Shown here one piece after another: positions 39,892 to 50,670 of a DNA stretch of 64,000 bases. The notes under the pieces were generated by a model. The model was not told the DNA's origin and did not search any database. It worked only from the letters and a program-made list of their open reading frames with translations. This DNA comes from Glaciimonas soli (GTDB taxonomy: Bacteria > Pseudomonadota > Gammaproteobacteria > Burkholderiales > Burkholderiaceae_D). The stretch is taken from assembly GCF_009497155.1 (NCBI RefSeq), contig NZ_WINI01000007.1:627137-691136 (forward strand). The letters are read 5' to 3'. The position numbers and the translations under genes were made by a program. Position 1 is the first letter of the stretch; every line of letters starts with the position of its first letter.

Positions 39892-42800
39892 GTATTTCCG
39901 CAACCTTTATTAAACGTCCTATTGGTACGACCTTACTGGCGATAGCCATTATGGTGGTCGGTATCGCGGTTTGGCCGCTGTTACCGGTCGCACCTTTACC
40001 GCAAGTTGATTTCCCTACCATTCAAGTTTCTGCCAGTCTGCCGGGCGCAAGCCCTGAAACGATGGCATCGAATGTGGCGCAGCCATTGGAACGCCAGTTT
40101 TCACTGATTGCCGGCCTGTCGCAAATGACCTCGACCAGTACGCTGGGATCATCGCAAATCACTTTGCAATTTGATTTAAATCGCAATATTGATGCGGCCG
40201 CTTTGGATGTACAAGCTGCGATTAATGCTTCCAGCGGGCAGTTGCCAGCCAATCTGCCAAACCCGCCGACCTTCCGCAAAGTCAATCCTGCCGATGCGCC
40301 GATTTTAGTATTGGCAGTGCAATCGACGACATTGCCGCTGATTCAGGTCAATGACTATGCTGACAATATTCTGGCACAGCAAATTTCACAAATTGAAGGT
40401 GTCGGTTTAGTCTTTATCGGCGGCGCGCAAAAGCCGGCAGTACGGATCCAGGTCGATCCCACCAAGTTGACCGCATTCGGAATGAATCTGGAAGACATTC
40501 GCAATGTCATCGCCAATACCACTGTCAATCAACCGAAAGGCACGGTTGACGGTGATCACCAAAGCTTTACGGTTTACACCAACGATCAGTTACTGCACGC
40601 TGCTCCATGGAACGACATGATTTTGGCGTACAAAAATGGCGCTCCTGTCCGCGTACGCGACATCGGTGTCGCTATTGATGCACCAGAAAATGTCAAAGCC
40701 GCAGGTTGGGCATATGCAGGTAAAGCAGCACCGGCCGACAGTACCATTACCAATGGCCGCTCTATCGTGTTGGCGATCACCAAACAACCTGGTGCGAACG
40801 TAATTGAAACCGTGGATGCCATTAAAGCGGCATTGCCACGACTGCAAGCGGCGATCCCCTCTTCTGTGCGCGTCAACACCCTGATTGATCGTACGCAAAC
40901 TATCCGCGCATCTGTCAAAGATGTGGAATTCACACTGATGCTCACCATCGCCTTGGTCGTATTAGTGATTTTTATGTTCTTGCGTAACATTCCTGCCACC
41001 TTGATACCAAGTGTGACGGTGCCGCTCGCATTAATGGGTACCGCTGCCGTCATGTATCTGGTCGGCTTCAGTCTCGACAATTTGTCGTTGATGGCACTGA
41101 CGATTGCAGTTGGTTTCGTGGTCGATGATGCGATCGTCATGTTGGAAAACATTTATCGCTACATCGAAGAAGGTATGTCGCCGATGGATGCCGCCTACAA
41201 AGGCGCGGGTGAAATTGCGTTCACGATTGTCTCGATTTCGGTTTCACTGGTTGCAGTGTTTATTCCACTGTTGCTAATGGGCGGCATTGTTGGCCGACTG
41301 TTCCGGGAGTTTGCGATCACCGTCACCGTCACAATCGCTGTATCGGTCATCGTGTCGTTAACCTTGACACCAATGCTGTGTTCGCGTTTTTTACGGAATC
41401 ACAACGAGGAAAAGCACGGCAAAATTGCGCAATTGTTTGAGCGCGGTTTCCAGGCTATGCTGGACGCCTATAAACGCGGATTACATGTCGTGTTGCGCCA
41501 TCAATTTATTACACTTTGCACGTTCTTTGCCACCATGGCGATTACAGTCGTGTTGTTTGCCATCATTCCGAAAGGCTTCTTCCCGCAGCAAGATACAGGC
41601 TTCATTTTCGGCTTTGCCGAATCGGCCCAAGACTCTTCATTTGACTCAATGAAACAGCGGGTACTTCAACTTGCAGATGTGGTGCGCAAAGATAATGCGG
41701 TAGCAAGCTTCGGTGTCAGCGCTGGTCAAAACACCTATAACACAGCGAATTTTTTCATCGGCCTAAAGCCCAAAGATGAAGGTCGTAAAGCGAACGCCGA
41801 TGAAGTCATTGCACGACTGCGGCCACAGCTGGAAAAAATTCAGGGTGTCAAATTATTCTTACAGGCCGGGCAAGATATTAACGTTGGCGGCCGTCTGGCG
41901 CGTACACAATATCAATACACCATCGTCGATTCTTCGTTAGATGAATTGGATGTATGGGCGCCGAAATTAATGGCACGCTTTAAGCAACTGCCTCAACTGA
42001 CCGATGTCGCCTCGGATCAACAGAACGCTGCTGCAACTGCTACGCTGACGATAGATCGTGCCCGCGCTTCTAGCTTTGGCATTTCGCCAGCGCTAATTGA
42101 TTCCACCATATACGACGCCATTGGACAGCGTCAGGTTGCGCAATACTTCACCCAGGTGAATAGTTATCACGTGGTGTTGGAAGTGACGCCGGAACTACAA
42201 AAAGATCCTGCGATTTTTGATAAGTTGTACGTCACTTCACCGTTGACCGGTCAGCAAATCCCGCTGTCGAGCTTTGTGAAAGTGGATACAACTAAAACAG
42301 GTTACCTATCGATTAGCCATCAAAGCCAGTTCCCTGCAGTGACAATCTCATTTAACCTCGCGCCGGGCGTTGCACTTGGCGAGGCGGTAACAGCAATCCA
42401 AAAAGCGCAAGAGGCAATGAATGTACCGCATACCTTAACTGGCACATTCCAGGGTTCGGCCAAAGCATTCGGCGATTCACTTTCTTCACAACCGTATTTG
42501 ATCGCTGCAGCGTTGATCGCGGTGTATATCGTGCTGGGCTTGCTGTATGAAAGTTATATTCATCCGCTGACAATTTTATCGACCTTGCCATCGGCCGGTG
42601 TAGGAGCATTGCTGATCTTGATGGCTGGCGGTTATGATCTCAGCGTGATTGCACTGATCGGGATTATTTTATTGATCGGTATCGTCAAGAAAAATGGCAT
42701 CATGATGGTGGATTTTGCGTTGACGGCTGAACGTGAAAAAGGCATGAGTCCGGAAGAGGCGATTTATCAGGCTTGCCTGTTACGCTTCCGCCCTATCATG

Positions 42801-43058
42801 ATGACGACCATGTGTGCACTGTTGAGTGGATTGCCGTTGATGTTGAGCCACGGTTCTGGTTCGGAATTGCGTCGGCCACTCGGTTATGCGATGGTGGGTG
42901 GTTTGATACTGTCGCAGATGCTAACCTTGTTCACCACGCCAGTGGTCTATCTGTATTTGGATAGAGCGCATTTTTGGTACGAAAAACGCAAAGCAGCAAA
43001 ACGCGCACGGAAAGCAGCGGCTAACCAGATGCATCAAACACCGCCCGCAATAGAATAG
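39888..43058 (+). CDS. RND efflux permease, HAE-1 class (MdtB/MdtC-like)
   Basis: The 1056-residue inner-membrane proton antiporter of the pump. It has 12 transmembrane segments and two large periplasmic loops. The proton relay aspartates Asp413 and Asp414 are in [16 protein letters not shown], as in drug pumps (HAE-1), and the heavy-metal (HME) signature is absent. The opening [21 protein letters not shown] and [32 protein letters not shown] resemble MdtC. Only one permease is encoded, so it probably forms a homotrimer. A two-component system follows. Confidence 0.93.
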   Translation: MSISATFIKRPIGTTLLAIAIMVVGIAVWPLLPVAPLPQVDFPTIQVSASLPGASPETMASNVAQPLERQFSLIAGLSQMTSTSTLGSSQITLQFDLNRNIDAAALDVQAAINASSGQLPANLPNPPTFRKVNPADAPILVLAVQSTTLPLIQVNDYADNILAQQISQIEGVGLVFIGGAQKPAVRIQVDPTKLTAFGMNLEDIRNVIANTTVNQPKGTVDGDHQSFTVYTNDQLLHAAPWNDMILAYKNGAPVRVRDIGVAIDAPENVKAAGWAYAGKAAPADSTITNGRSIVLAITKQPGANVIETVDAIKAALPRLQAAIPSSVRVNTLIDRTQTIRASVKDVEFTLMLTIALVVLVIFMFLRNIPATLIPSVTVPLALMGTAAVMYLVGFSLDNLSLMALTIAVGFVVDDAIVMLENIYRYIEEGMSPMDAAYKGAGEIAFTIVSISVSLVAVFIPLLLMGGIVGRLFREFAITVTVTIAVSVIVSLTLTPMLCSRFLRNHNEEKHGKIAQLFERGFQAMLDAYKRGLHVVLRHQFITLCTFFATMAITVVLFAIIPKGFFPQQDTGFIFGFAESAQDSSFDSMKQRVLQLADVVRKDNAVASFGVSAGQNTYNTANFFIGLKPKDEGRKANADEVIARLRPQLEKIQGVKLFLQAGQDINVGGRLARTQYQYTIVDSSLDELDVWAPKLMARFKQLPQLTDVASDQQNAAATATLTIDRARASSFGISPALIDSTIYDAIGQRQVAQYFTQVNSYHVVLEVTPELQKDPAIFDKLYVTSPLTGQQIPLSSFVKVDTTKTGYLSISHQSQFPAVTISFNLAPGVALGEAVTAIQKAQEAMNVPHTLTGTFQGSAKAFGDSLSSQPYLIAAALIAVYIVLGLLYESYIHPLTILSTLPSAGVGALLILMAGGYDLSVIALIGIILLIGIVKKNGIMMVDFALTAEREKGMSPEEAIYQACLLRFRPIMMTTMCALLSGLPLMLSHGSGSELRRPLGYAMVGGLILSQMLTLFTTPVVYLYLDRAHFWYEKRKAAKRARKAAANQMHQTPPAIE

Positions 43059-43066
43059 AAGTTAAT

Positions 43067-43783
43067 ATGAAAATCCTGATCGTCGAAGATGAGTTAAAGA
43101 CCGCAGACTACCTTTACAAAGGTTTGTCCGAGCAAGGCTGCGTGGTCGATCTGGCACATAACGGCATCGACGGTCAGCATTTGGCGTTAGAACACGATTA
43201 CGACGTGATTGTGCTTGACGTCATGTTGCCAGGTATCGATGGCTTTTCTGTTTTGCGCGCTTTACGTGCGGTCAAACATACGCCGGTTATTATGTTGACG
43301 GCACGTGATCGGGTTGAAGATCGGGTCAAAGGCTTGCATGACGGGGCCGACGACTACTTGATCAAACCCTTCTCTTTTCTTGAATTATTGGCGCGCCTGC
43401 AAGCTCTCACGCGCCGCGGTCGCACTCTGGAACCGACACAACTACACATCGGTGATTTGCATATAGATCTGCTTAGTCGTAAAGCATCGCGCGGCAATGG
43501 CGGTACAGGGGCACCAGTTACACGCATAGACCTCACTGCGAAAGAGTTTTCCTTATTGCTGGTATTAGCCAAACGCCAGGGAGAAATTTTGTCGAAAACG
43601 GCGATTGCTGAACTGGTCTGGGACATGAATTTTGATAGCAATACCAATGTGGTCGAAGTGGCGATCAAGCGTTTGCGCGCTAAAATAGATGGCCCGTTCA
43701 ACGTCAAGTTGCTGCATACGATACGGGGCATGGGCTATGTGCTGGAACCGCGCTCAGAAGTGCAAGGCGATCAATCACTATGA
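43067..43783 (+). CDS. OmpR/PhoB family response regulator, heavy-metal (CusR/IrlR) group
   Basis: A 238-residue regulator. The receiver domain has the phospho-accepting Asp51 in [17 protein letters not shown] and the conserved lysine in [21 protein letters not shown] winged-helix DNA-binding domain follows from about residue 130 ([33 protein letters not shown], and the end [10 protein letters not shown]). An insert of about ten residues ([12 protein letters not shown]) lengthens the linker. It starts 8 bases after the permease stop and overlaps the kinase gene by four bases. Confidence 0.93.
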   Translation: MKILIVEDELKTADYLYKGLSEQGCVVDLAHNGIDGQHLALEHDYDVIVLDVMLPGIDGFSVLRALRAVKHTPVIMLTARDRVEDRVKGLHDGADDYLIKPFSFLELLARLQALTRRGRTLEPTQLHIGDLHIDLLSRKASRGNGGTGAPVTRIDLTAKEFSLLLVLAKRQGEILSKTAIAELVWDMNFDSNTNVVEVAIKRLRAKIDGPFNVKLLHTIRGMGYVLEPRSEVQGDQSL

Positions 43784-45204
43784 AAATGTCATTCGGACGT
43801 TCCATCACGACCCGTCTGGTTGTAATGTTCGCCGTCGCCACGCTGTGCATATTTTCACTGATCGGCGCCTTGTTATATAACGTGGTGCACCGCGAACTTG
43901 AGCGCCATCAGCAAGAAGAATTGCATACGCTGTTTCAAGATATCCAATACATGCTGGAACATGTCGGCACGGTTGATCGATGGGTTAAAGTACAAGCAAA
44001 ACTGGATGCTCTGACGCCGCTTGATGGAACTAAACGTTTTTGGATACTCGGTGATGATCCGCGTTTTCAGTACGGTCGCGGCCTGGCCGAAATTGATCAA
44101 CTCAATCGCGACCGAAATGGCATAGGGGAGATTCAATTACGCAATCGCGCCTATCCATTACTGACCATGACAAAAACCATAGCGGCGTTTGAAGACAGGC
44201 AGCCAGTGCGCTTGATTGTTGCGATTGATACCGAACCCTATTTTCATACGATGCGTGCCTTCGTGATTGCTTTGGTCGCACTATCTTTGCTTGGCGTTTT
44301 ATTAGTTATGCTGCTTGGTTATTGGATCACCAAAGCCGGCTTACGTCCCTTGAAGCAACTTTCCAACGAGGCACTGTCGCTCGGCCCCAGAGCGCTCTCA
44401 CAGCGTTTGAACATAACACCGTTACCGAACGAATTATCGGCCCTGGTCACGGCGTTCAATGGCGCTTTGGAACGCATGGAAGGTGCCTATCAACAACTGG
44501 AGGCATTCAATGCGGATGTCGCCCATGAGCTGCGGACACCTCTTGCGAATCTGATCGGCACCACACAAGTTGCTTTATCGCGTGAACGTGGCGCAGCGCA
44601 GTTTCAAGAAGTATTGGAATCGAATCTGGAAGAGCTGGAACGCATGCGTTCAATTGTGAACGATATGTTGTTTCTGGCGCGGGCTGATCAAGGTGAACCG
44701 GCGACTGAATTAATCCGCACCTCGGTCGCACATCAAGTCAATAAAACGATAGAGTTTTTTGAGTTCGTCTTAGATGACAGTGCAATCACCGTCAGTCTAA
44801 TTGGCGATCTCGATGTTGAAGCGCCGATTGAAACCGCCTTGTTCCGTCGCGCAATGAGTAATTTATTACAGAATGCTATTCAACATTCCAGTGCAAATGC
44901 GCAGATTGTGGTCCGCATCACTGCAAGCGATTCGCTCATCCAGATTGCTGTCAGCAACCCCGGTGAAGCGATTTCTGAAGCGCATTTGCAACGCTTGTTC
45001 GATCGCTTCTATCGCGTTGATATTGCGCGTCATGATCATGGAGAACTACATGGTTATGGGCTCGGTTTAGCCATTGTGAAGGCTGTCGCAAAAATGCACG
45101 GCGGCAGTGTATTTGCTACCTGTGAACATGGTTTGACGACGATAGGATTTAGTTTCAGATCGACACTGGCAGCATCGCCAACGTCAGTAACGACTTCCGT
45201 CTAG
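43780..45204 (+). CDS. Sensor histidine kinase, heavy-metal sensor (CusS/IrlS) family
   Basis: A 474-residue membrane kinase. Two transmembrane segments (about residues 12-34 and 160-182) bracket a periplasmic sensor domain of about 125 residues. A HAMP domain is followed by the H-box [16 protein letters not shown] with His249, then N, G1 and G2 boxes ([27 protein letters not shown]). It is coupled to the response regulator by an ATGA overlap. The sensor domain is of the copper/silver type, but no metal ligand pattern can be assigned by eye. Confidence 0.92.
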   Translation: MKMSFGRSITTRLVVMFAVATLCIFSLIGALLYNVVHRELERHQQEELHTLFQDIQYMLEHVGTVDRWVKVQAKLDALTPLDGTKRFWILGDDPRFQYGRGLAEIDQLNRDRNGIGEIQLRNRAYPLLTMTKTIAAFEDRQPVRLIVAIDTEPYFHTMRAFVIALVALSLLGVLLVMLLGYWITKAGLRPLKQLSNEALSLGPRALSQRLNITPLPNELSALVTAFNGALERMEGAYQQLEAFNADVAHELRTPLANLIGTTQVALSRERGAAQFQEVLESNLEELERMRSIVNDMLFLARADQGEPATELIRTSVAHQVNKTIEFFEFVLDDSAITVSLIGDLDVEAPIETALFRRAMSNLLQNAIQHSSANAQIVVRITASDSLIQIAVSNPGEAISEAHLQRLFDRFYRVDIARHDHGELHGYGLGLAIVKAVAKMHGGSVFATCEHGLTTIGFSFRSTLAASPTSVTTSV

Positions 45205-45245
45205 CGCGGTAGCTGAACAATTGATGACTCAGCCGAAATCGCCGT

Positions 45246-45428
45246 CTATTTAATTTGCATTGCCTCGTCTGCGAGTTTTCGCACCAGCCGCGCTAACTCA
45301 GAACGATCTTTGTCACTCCAGTCTGCCAGCGCCTCTTCAAGCACGCTGTTACGGGCCACACTGATCTGCACATCGACAATCTGGACAGAGACGCATGGCG
45401 TCGTTGACCAAAAGCGGAAGGTGGCCAA
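45246..45428 (-). pseudogene. Remnant of a MarR-family regulator, C-terminal piece
   Basis: The last 37 residues, VARNSVLEEALADWSDKDRSELARLVRKLADEAMQ, match the final helices of MarR-type repressors. The frame opens only at a TTG at 45428 and has a TAA five codons upstream; no winged-helix domain can be read in front of it. It is probably the tail of a decayed regulator. The identification rests on a short pattern. Confidence 0.45.
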
Positions 45429-45467
45429 TTGGGACTGTGTCCTTTACCAGGGACAAACACTTTTCAA

Positions 45468-45695
45468 ATGACAGCAGAATGCCGCAGTAAGGAAGAGCCC
45501 GATCTGGTCGATGCAGAAAATCACTTCCTCAATGCTTACAAGTTAGCGCAAAGACAATTAATGCTGATATGCCCAGATGCTTACGTCGCGCTGATTGGGA
45601 ATGCGGCAGACCACAAAATAGTTGAGCAATATTTCGCACACTGGCTTGGCATGCGAACGCACAATATGACTAATGAAACTGGATCGATTATTTAA
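45468..45695 (+). CDS. Hypothetical small protein
   Basis: A 75-residue reading frame (MTAECRSKEEPDLVDAENHFLNAYKLAQRQLMLICPDAYVALIG...). It has a protein-like composition with two likely helices but no recognisable domain, signal peptide or ribosome site. It lies between the MarR remnant and the 4.5S RNA gene. It could be a decayed gene fragment or chance ORF. Confidence 0.3.
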   Translation: MTAECRSKEEPDLVDAENHFLNAYKLAQRQLMLICPDAYVALIGNAADHKIVEQYFAHWLGMRTHNMTNETGSII

Positions 45696-45773
45696 GACCG
45701 CCTGTATGCGTAAAATTTGCATACGGGCACGTTTGAAAATGCGTTGCGGAAAAAGAAAGGGAAAATAAGAAGA

Positions 45774-45869
45774 GGCGAGCCTTGTCTGCGGCACTTGTGG
45801 GGAACAGCTGTGGCTGCTTCGTTCCCGACCTGACCAGATTCACCGTGCCACAATGCGCAGGGGCCCGCC
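45774..45869 (-). ncRNA. ffs: 4.5S signal recognition particle RNA
   Basis: Read on the minus strand, the RNA has the conserved SRP domain IV apical region, GGTCAGGTCGGGAACGAAGC, with the second half of the loop AGCAGCC. The ends GGCGGGCC and GGCTCGCC pair to close a long rod of about 96 nt. A -10 box TACAAT lies seven bases before the 5' end, and a T-rich stretch follows the 3' end. It binds Ffh and targets membrane proteins. It is the only RNA gene I find in the window. Confidence 0.9.
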
Positions 45870-45876
45870 GGTCGGT

Positions 45877-45906
45877 ATTGTACCGCATCAGTGGTGTCAC
45901 TGACCA
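45877..45906 (-). promoter_or_regulatory. Promoter of ffs
   Basis: On the minus strand, TGGTCA (-35, 45901-45906) and TACAAT (-10, 45877-45882) are 18 bases apart, with the expected start at about 45869, the first base of the RNA. Confidence 0.6.
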
Positions 45907-45935
45907 GTACAAATACCGGTTTTGCATAATTTCAA

Positions 45936-47420
45936 TTACAAACCCAATTCCTGCCAGATCTGATCGACACGTGCTTTGATTTCAGGCGTCATTTGTATTG
46001 TTGTGCCCCACTCCCTGCTTGTTTCGCCTGGCCATTTATTGGTTGCGTCAATCCCCATCTTGCTGCCCAAACCGCTTACCGGGGAAGCAAAATCGAGATA
46101 ATCAATTGGCGTGTTATCAACCAAAGTGGTGTCGCGTAACGGATCGACCCGTGTCGTGATGGCCCAAATGACCTCTTTCCAATCGCGGATATTGACATCC
46201 TCATCAACTACAACGATGAACTTGGTATACATGAATTGACGCAAATAACTCCACACGCCAAACATGACTCGCTTGGCGTGACCAGCATAGGCCTTTTTAA
46301 TTTGCACCACCGCCATCCGATAGCTGCAACCTTCTGGCGGCAAATAAAAATCGAGAATTTCCGAAAATTGCTTTTGCAGCAATGGAATGAAAACTTCATT
46401 CAACGCCACACCCAGCACCGCCGGCTCATCTGGCGGTTTGCCTGTATACGTAGAGTGATAAATCGGATCACGGCGCATGGTGATGCGGTCTATCGTAAAG
46501 ACGGGGAAGTAATCTTGCTCGTTGTAATAGCCAGTATGATCGCCGTACGGGCCTTCCAATGCCATTTCGTAGCCGGACGGGTGATTTGCGTCTGGATAAA
46601 TATGTCCTTCCAGCACAATTTCTGCCGAAGCCGGTACACGTAATTCGCTGCCAATAGCTTTCACTAATTCCGTGCGACTGCCGCGTAACAGACCCGCAAA
46701 CTGGTATTCAGAAAGATTATCCGGCACCGGCGTCACCGCACCTAATATAGTTGCAGGATCTGCCCCCAACGCAACCGCAACCGGATAAGGCTTGCCGCCA
46801 GTGGCAAGCGCATGCTCGCGGAAATCGAGCGCGCCGCCACGATGCGCCAGCCAACGCATGATGACTTTATTACGCGATAAGACTTGTTGCCGATAAATAC
46901 CGAGATTCTGGCGTTTTTTGTGTGGTCCCTTTGTGATAACCAAACCCCAGGTAATTAAGGGAGCAATATCGCCGGGCCAGCAATGCTGTATCGGCAATTT
47001 CGCGAGATCAACGTCATTCCCTTCCCACACAATTTCCTGGCATGGCGCTGAACGATGCTCTTTTGGCGCCATATCCCATAGCGACTTCACTAAAGAGCCC
47101 AATCCCATCAAATCTTTAAAGTCTTTCGGTGGCTCCGGCTCTTTTAGTCGTGCGAGCACATGACCAATCCGGCGTAATTCGCTGACATCATCAGCCCCCA
47201 TGCCCAGCGCGACGCGACGCGGAGTGCCAAACAAATTCCCCAACACCGGTATGGTATGACCAACAGGTTTTTGAAATAGCAATGCCGGGCCTTCCGCGCG
47301 CAACGTGCGATCACATATTTCCGTCATTTCCAACACGGGCGATACCGGTAAGGAGATTTGCTTCAACTCCCCTAATTGTTCTAATTTGACAATAAAGTCG
47401 CGTAAATCTGTATATTTCAT
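45936..47420 (-). CDS. ubiD: 4-hydroxy-3-polyprenylbenzoate decarboxylase (UbiD family)
   Basis: A prenylated-FMN dependent decarboxylase of ubiquinone synthesis, 494 residues, typical of the family. It begins [22 protein letters not shown] and shows [17 protein letters not shown], the metal and cofactor region [25 protein letters not shown], the catalytic acidic residue stretch [28 protein letters not shown], and [17 protein letters not shown]. The 4.5S RNA gene lies downstream of its stop, read in the same direction but with its own promoter. Confidence 0.95.
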   Translation of the reverse strand: MKYTDLRDFIVKLEQLGELKQISLPVSPVLEMTEICDRTLRAEGPALLFQKPVGHTIPVLGNLFGTPRRVALGMGADDVSELRRIGHVLARLKEPEPPKDFKDLMGLGSLVKSLWDMAPKEHRSAPCQEIVWEGNDVDLAKLPIQHCWPGDIAPLITWGLVITKGPHKKRQNLGIYRQQVLSRNKVIMRWLAHRGGALDFREHALATGGKPYPVAVALGADPATILGAVTPVPDNLSEYQFAGLLRGSRTELVKAIGSELRVPASAEIVLEGHIYPDANHPSGYEMALEGPYGDHTGYYNEQDYFPVFTIDRITMRRDPIYHSTYTGKPPDEPAVLGVALNEVFIPLLQKQFSEILDFYLPPEGCSYRMAVVQIKKAYAGHAKRVMFGVWSYLRQFMYTKFIVVVDEDVNIRDWKEVIWAITTRVDPLRDTTLVDNTPIDYLDFASPVSGLGSKMGIDATNKWPGETSREWGTTIQMTPEIKARVDQIWQELGL

Positions 47421-47976
47421 GTTGTCTTAATAACTATAGTTTTTGAAGGCTAAAATTTAAGCTTTTGCGGCAAGCGATTGATTTTATTGGATTTTATTTT
47501 TTACATGACAAATTATTTAGACATAAAAGTTATAGAAACAACGTTCTATAGTATTGACTGCGTATAATCACGCCCATACAATGCCCGTCGACTCTTGATG
47601 ATGCTATGAGGAATTAAAGTCTGAATTTGCAGTTGTACTTACAGTTGCGTTTCCATTTTTTCTCAGCAATCAACATTCACGGGATGGGGATCCCACACAA
47701 CATTTTAGGAGTGTTTTCAAAAGGCGTCTGCCTTCTTCCCCAAATTCTTGTTTGCTACTGATGGTCAATCTTTACCATCAGACTACAGCAAACTTCACGA
47801 CGTTTTGCGTGTTTCTGGCTTGCAGCAATTTTTACTGTTATCTCTGCAAGCAGATTCGCAGTCAGCGCCAAACGATATTGATTTCGTTACATACCAAGCT
47901 AAGCGGCATGATTTTGCTATATTCCGTGCCCTGTATCAGTAGCCGCCGTGTGTAACGTAACGATACTGGAGGTTCA
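47421..47976. other. Intergenic region, ubiD / lytic transglycosylase
   Basis: It contains a palindrome TATAGAA-ACAACG-TTCTATA (47531-47550) and a good sigma-70 promoter (47554-47582) directed to the transglycosylase. A hairpin CTGATGGT/ACCATCAG lies at about 47757-47780 in the long leader. Two overlapping frames near 47748-47955 lack credible starts and are not called. Confidence 0.5.
47554..47582 (+). promoter_or_regulatory. Sigma-70 type promoter upstream of the lytic transglycosylase
   Basis: TTGACT (47554-47559), a 17-base spacer and TACAAT (47577-47582). It predicts a 5' untranslated leader of about 390 nt. A perfect 7-base inverted repeat lies immediately upstream of the -35 box. Confidence 0.5.
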
Positions 47977-49068
47977 ATGTTTTCACGTACGATCAAGGTG
48001 GGATCCGTTAGGGTCAAAGTCGGCGAAAGCCGAACGCCACTAGAAATAACAAAGCAATTAGCAAATTTGTCCGTAGATGCAGTTAAAGCGATTCCAGGCA
48101 CCGTAGGCGGAATACTTGGCAATTATGGTAGCGCTGGCATGGTGGGCATGGTTGCCCTGATAGCCATCCTGCTGACGATTATCGGCGGCACTACCCTCGC
48201 AGTTAAACCGGAATTAACTGCGCAATTAAAAGCACTGCCTATTTTTGCGGATGCGCAATCCAACAAACAAGCTGCGATTACCCCGCAAGTTGTATTAGTT
48301 GATGATCCACAAACGACAGTTGCCACTGTTGCATCTGTAGCCCAAAATGCTGTGGCCAAGCCAGGCAATGCTGCTACTGATGTCAATAATAAGCTCAGTT
48401 TTGCAATAACACCGCCCGCAAAAACGAGCGACAGTGCTCAGCAACAAGTTACCAATTGGATTTCCAAGAAATATCGCGTTGCCGGTGATGCAAGCCATAT
48501 GTTTGTCAGCACAGCTTACAAAACAGCAAAAGAAACCAAGCTAGATCCGCTGTTGATTCTGGCAGTAATGGCGATTGAATCTGGCTTTAATCCATTTGCT
48601 GAAAGCCCAGTCGGCGCCCAAGGCTTAATGCAAGTAATGTCCAAAGTGCACCATGACAAATTTGCAAAATTTGGTGGCGTACAAGCAGCCATGAATCCAA
48701 CGGCAAATATCAAAGTCGGCTCGCAGATTTTGAAAGACTACGTTGTTCAGGGCGGCTCAATCGAAGCCGGCCTGAAACGGTATGTTGGTGCGGGAGCTTT
48801 TGCTACAGATGACGGTTATGGTTATCGTGTGCTGACTGAATATAAACGCTTGCAACAGGTTGCCACGGGAAAAAATATCTCGGCTAATGGTGGTGTGACA
48901 CCAATCGCCACGACACCGAAGCCACAGCCGGCACAAATTGTTCAGCCAATTGCACAAATACCTGCAACAGTGGTGCCTGCGGAAGCGTCCGCACTACCAA
49001 TAGAAATCAGCGATCAACACGTGGTGCGTCAGTCTAAATTGACGAATGATCAAGTGGCTGCGCTATAA
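47977..49068 (+). CDS. Membrane-anchored lytic transglycosylase, SLT domain
   Basis: A 363-residue peptidoglycan lytic enzyme. After about 55 cytoplasmic residues there is one transmembrane segment (about 54-75), a periplasmic linker, and an SLT (Slt70-type goose lysozyme fold) domain from about residue 160 to 290. The catalytic acid is Glu201 in ILAVMAIESGFNPFAESPVGAQGLMQVM. A proline and alanine rich tail follows. TGGAGG precedes the ATG. A strong terminator lies 20 bases after the stop. Confidence 0.9.
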   Translation: MFSRTIKVGSVRVKVGESRTPLEITKQLANLSVDAVKAIPGTVGGILGNYGSAGMVGMVALIAILLTIIGGTTLAVKPELTAQLKALPIFADAQSNKQAAITPQVVLVDDPQTTVATVASVAQNAVAKPGNAATDVNNKLSFAITPPAKTSDSAQQQVTNWISKKYRVAGDASHMFVSTAYKTAKETKLDPLLILAVMAIESGFNPFAESPVGAQGLMQVMSKVHHDKFAKFGGVQAAMNPTANIKVGSQILKDYVVQGGSIEAGLKRYVGAGAFATDDGYGYRVLTEYKRLQQVATGKNISANGGVTPIATTPKPQPAQIVQPIAQIPATVVPAEASALPIEISDQHVVRQSKLTNDQVAAL

Positions 49069-49087
49069 ATAGCTGGCATTAGTTGCA

Positions 49088-49117
49088 ACAAAAAAAGGAG
49101 CCTAGGCTCCTTTTTTT
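49088..49117. terminator. Bidirectional terminator, lytic transglycosylase / livF
   Basis: AAAAAAAGGAGCC-TA-GGCTCCTTTTTTT is a perfect hairpin with T-tracts on both strands between convergent genes. Confidence 0.88.
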
Positions 49118-49150
49118 ATTTACTCCTCCGAAGAAGAGTAATTGCTTATA

Positions 49151-49888
49151 TCAACCCTCACCCAGGTATGCTGCCTTAACCTTAGGATCATCCAGCATTG
49201 CCTTCGCATCGCCATTCATCGTCACTAAGCCGGAATCCATCACATAACCGCGATGTGCGGCTTGCAGTGCCAATTTAGCGTTCTGCTCAACCAGCAAGAT
49301 AGTGATGCCTTGCGCAGACACGGTACGGATAACCTCAAAGATCTTTTCGACCATAATAGGTGACAACCCCATCGAAGGCTCATCGAGCAACAACAGTTTC
49401 GGATGACTCATCAAAGCACGTGCCATCGCCAACATTTGCTGCTCACCACCGGACAGCGTTCCCGCCATCTGTGCAGCGCGCTCTTTCAAACGTGGAAAAA
49501 CGCTGAACCATTTGTCGACGTCCGCCGCAATACCAGCTTTGTCATCACGCACATAGGCACCCATCAATAAGTTCTCATAGATGCTCATACGCGTAAAGAC
49601 ACCGCGTCCTTCCGGTACCATGGCCAATTTAGTCTTGACCAGATCAAACGAATGGCTGCCTTTAATCGCCTTGCCCAGATAATGTATGTGGCCATCCACT
49701 TTACAATTTGGCAAAGTGCCAGTAATTGCTTTAAGCGTGGTGGTTTTACCGGCGCCGTTGGCACCAATCAAGGTAACCAGCTCGCCTTCATTCACTTCAA
49801 GATCAATTCCTTTAACCGCTTGAATACCACCGTAAGCGACTTTAAGACCTTCAATTTTTAGAACATTAGTAAGTGCGTTCGCAGCCAT
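49151..49888 (-). CDS. livF: Branched-chain amino acid ABC transporter ATP-binding protein LivF
   Basis: A 245-residue ATPase of a high-affinity amino acid importer. Walker A is GANGAGKTT, the ABC signature is LSGGEQQMLAMARAL, and Walker B is LLLLDEPSMGLSP. It is the last gene in livH-livM-livG-livF and overlaps the livG stop by one base. It pairs with LivG on the cytoplasmic face of the LivHM channel. Confidence 0.93.
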   Translation of the reverse strand: MAANALTNVLKIEGLKVAYGGIQAVKGIDLEVNEGELVTLIGANGAGKTTTLKAITGTLPNCKVDGHIHYLGKAIKGSHSFDLVKTKLAMVPEGRGVFTRMSIYENLLMGAYVRDDKAGIAADVDKWFSVFPRLKERAAQMAGTLSGGEQQMLAMARALMSHPKLLLLDEPSMGLSPIMVEKIFEVIRTVSAQGITILLVEQNAKLALQAAHRGYVMDSGLVTMNGDAKAMLDDPKVKAAYLGEG

Positions 49889-50658
49889 CAGTGACCACCT
49901 CCCAAATAAGCTTCAATCACGGCTGGATTTTTTTGTATATCTGCAGGCAAACCCTCCGCAATCGGTTTGCCGTAATCCAGCACCGTCATGCGATCGCATA
50001 GACCCATCATCAATTTGACGTCATGTTCAATCAACAAGATGGTTTTGCCTTCGTTTTTAATTTTGACCAATAATTCACGCAAGGCCAGCTTTTCAGTTGC
50101 ATTCATACCGGCTGCTGGCTCATCCAATGCCAGCAATTGTGGCTCTGTCGCTAACGCTCGGGCAATTTCCAGGCGACGTTGATCGCCGTAGGACAAATGG
50201 CGCGCCGTGCGGTCAGCGAAACGTTTGATACCAACAAAATCCAGCAGAGCCATCGAGCGCTCACGAATACCAGCTTCTTCACGACGGGCAGCCGGATGCC
50301 GGAAAACCGCACCAAACACGCCTTGATGGCTACGTACGTGACAACCGACCATGACGTTTTCGAGCGCCGTCATTTCGCCAAACAGACGAATATTCTGGAA
50401 AGTCCGGGCAATACCGGCTTTCGCCACCATATGCGGCGCTGAAGGGGAATACGGTTTACCGGCCAATTCAAACGAGCCTGTATCCGGTTGATATAAACCA
50501 GTGATCACGTTAAAGAAGGTGGTTTTACCTGCACCGTTAGGACCGATCAGACCATAAATCTGCCCCTTCAAGATCTTGATATTCACCTCAGACAACGCCT
50601 GCAACCCGCCAAAACGCTTGTTAACGCCGGAGATACTAAGAATAATTTGTTCACTCAT
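49888..50658 (-). CDS. livG: Branched-chain amino acid ABC transporter ATP-binding protein LivG
   Basis: A 256-residue ATPase. Walker A is GPNGAGKTT, the signature is LSYGDQRRLEIARAL and Walker B is LLALDEPAAGMN. The C-terminal extension EHDVKLMMGLCDRMTVLDYGKPIAEGLP is typical of the LivG subgroup. Start 50658 (MSEQIILSI) is preferred over 50664 because AAGGAG then has an eight-base spacing. Confidence 0.93.
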   Translation of the reverse strand: MSEQIILSISGVNKRFGGLQALSEVNIKILKGQIYGLIGPNGAGKTTFFNVITGLYQPDTGSFELAGKPYSPSAPHMVAKAGIARTFQNIRLFGEMTALENVMVGCHVRSHQGVFGAVFRHPAARREEAGIRERSMALLDFVGIKRFADRTARHLSYGDQRRLEIARALATEPQLLALDEPAAGMNATEKLALRELLVKIKNEGKTILLIEHDVKLMMGLCDRMTVLDYGKPIAEGLPADIQKNPAVIEAYLGGGH

Positions 50659-50670
50659 CTTCATCTCTCC

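Noticed and set aside
47748-47955. Two overlapping plus-strand frames of 64 and 67 codons upstream of the lytic transglycosylase
   Set aside because: One starts at a TTG without a ribosome site and the other has odd cysteine- and serine-rich composition; both lie in the predicted leader. No family resemblance.
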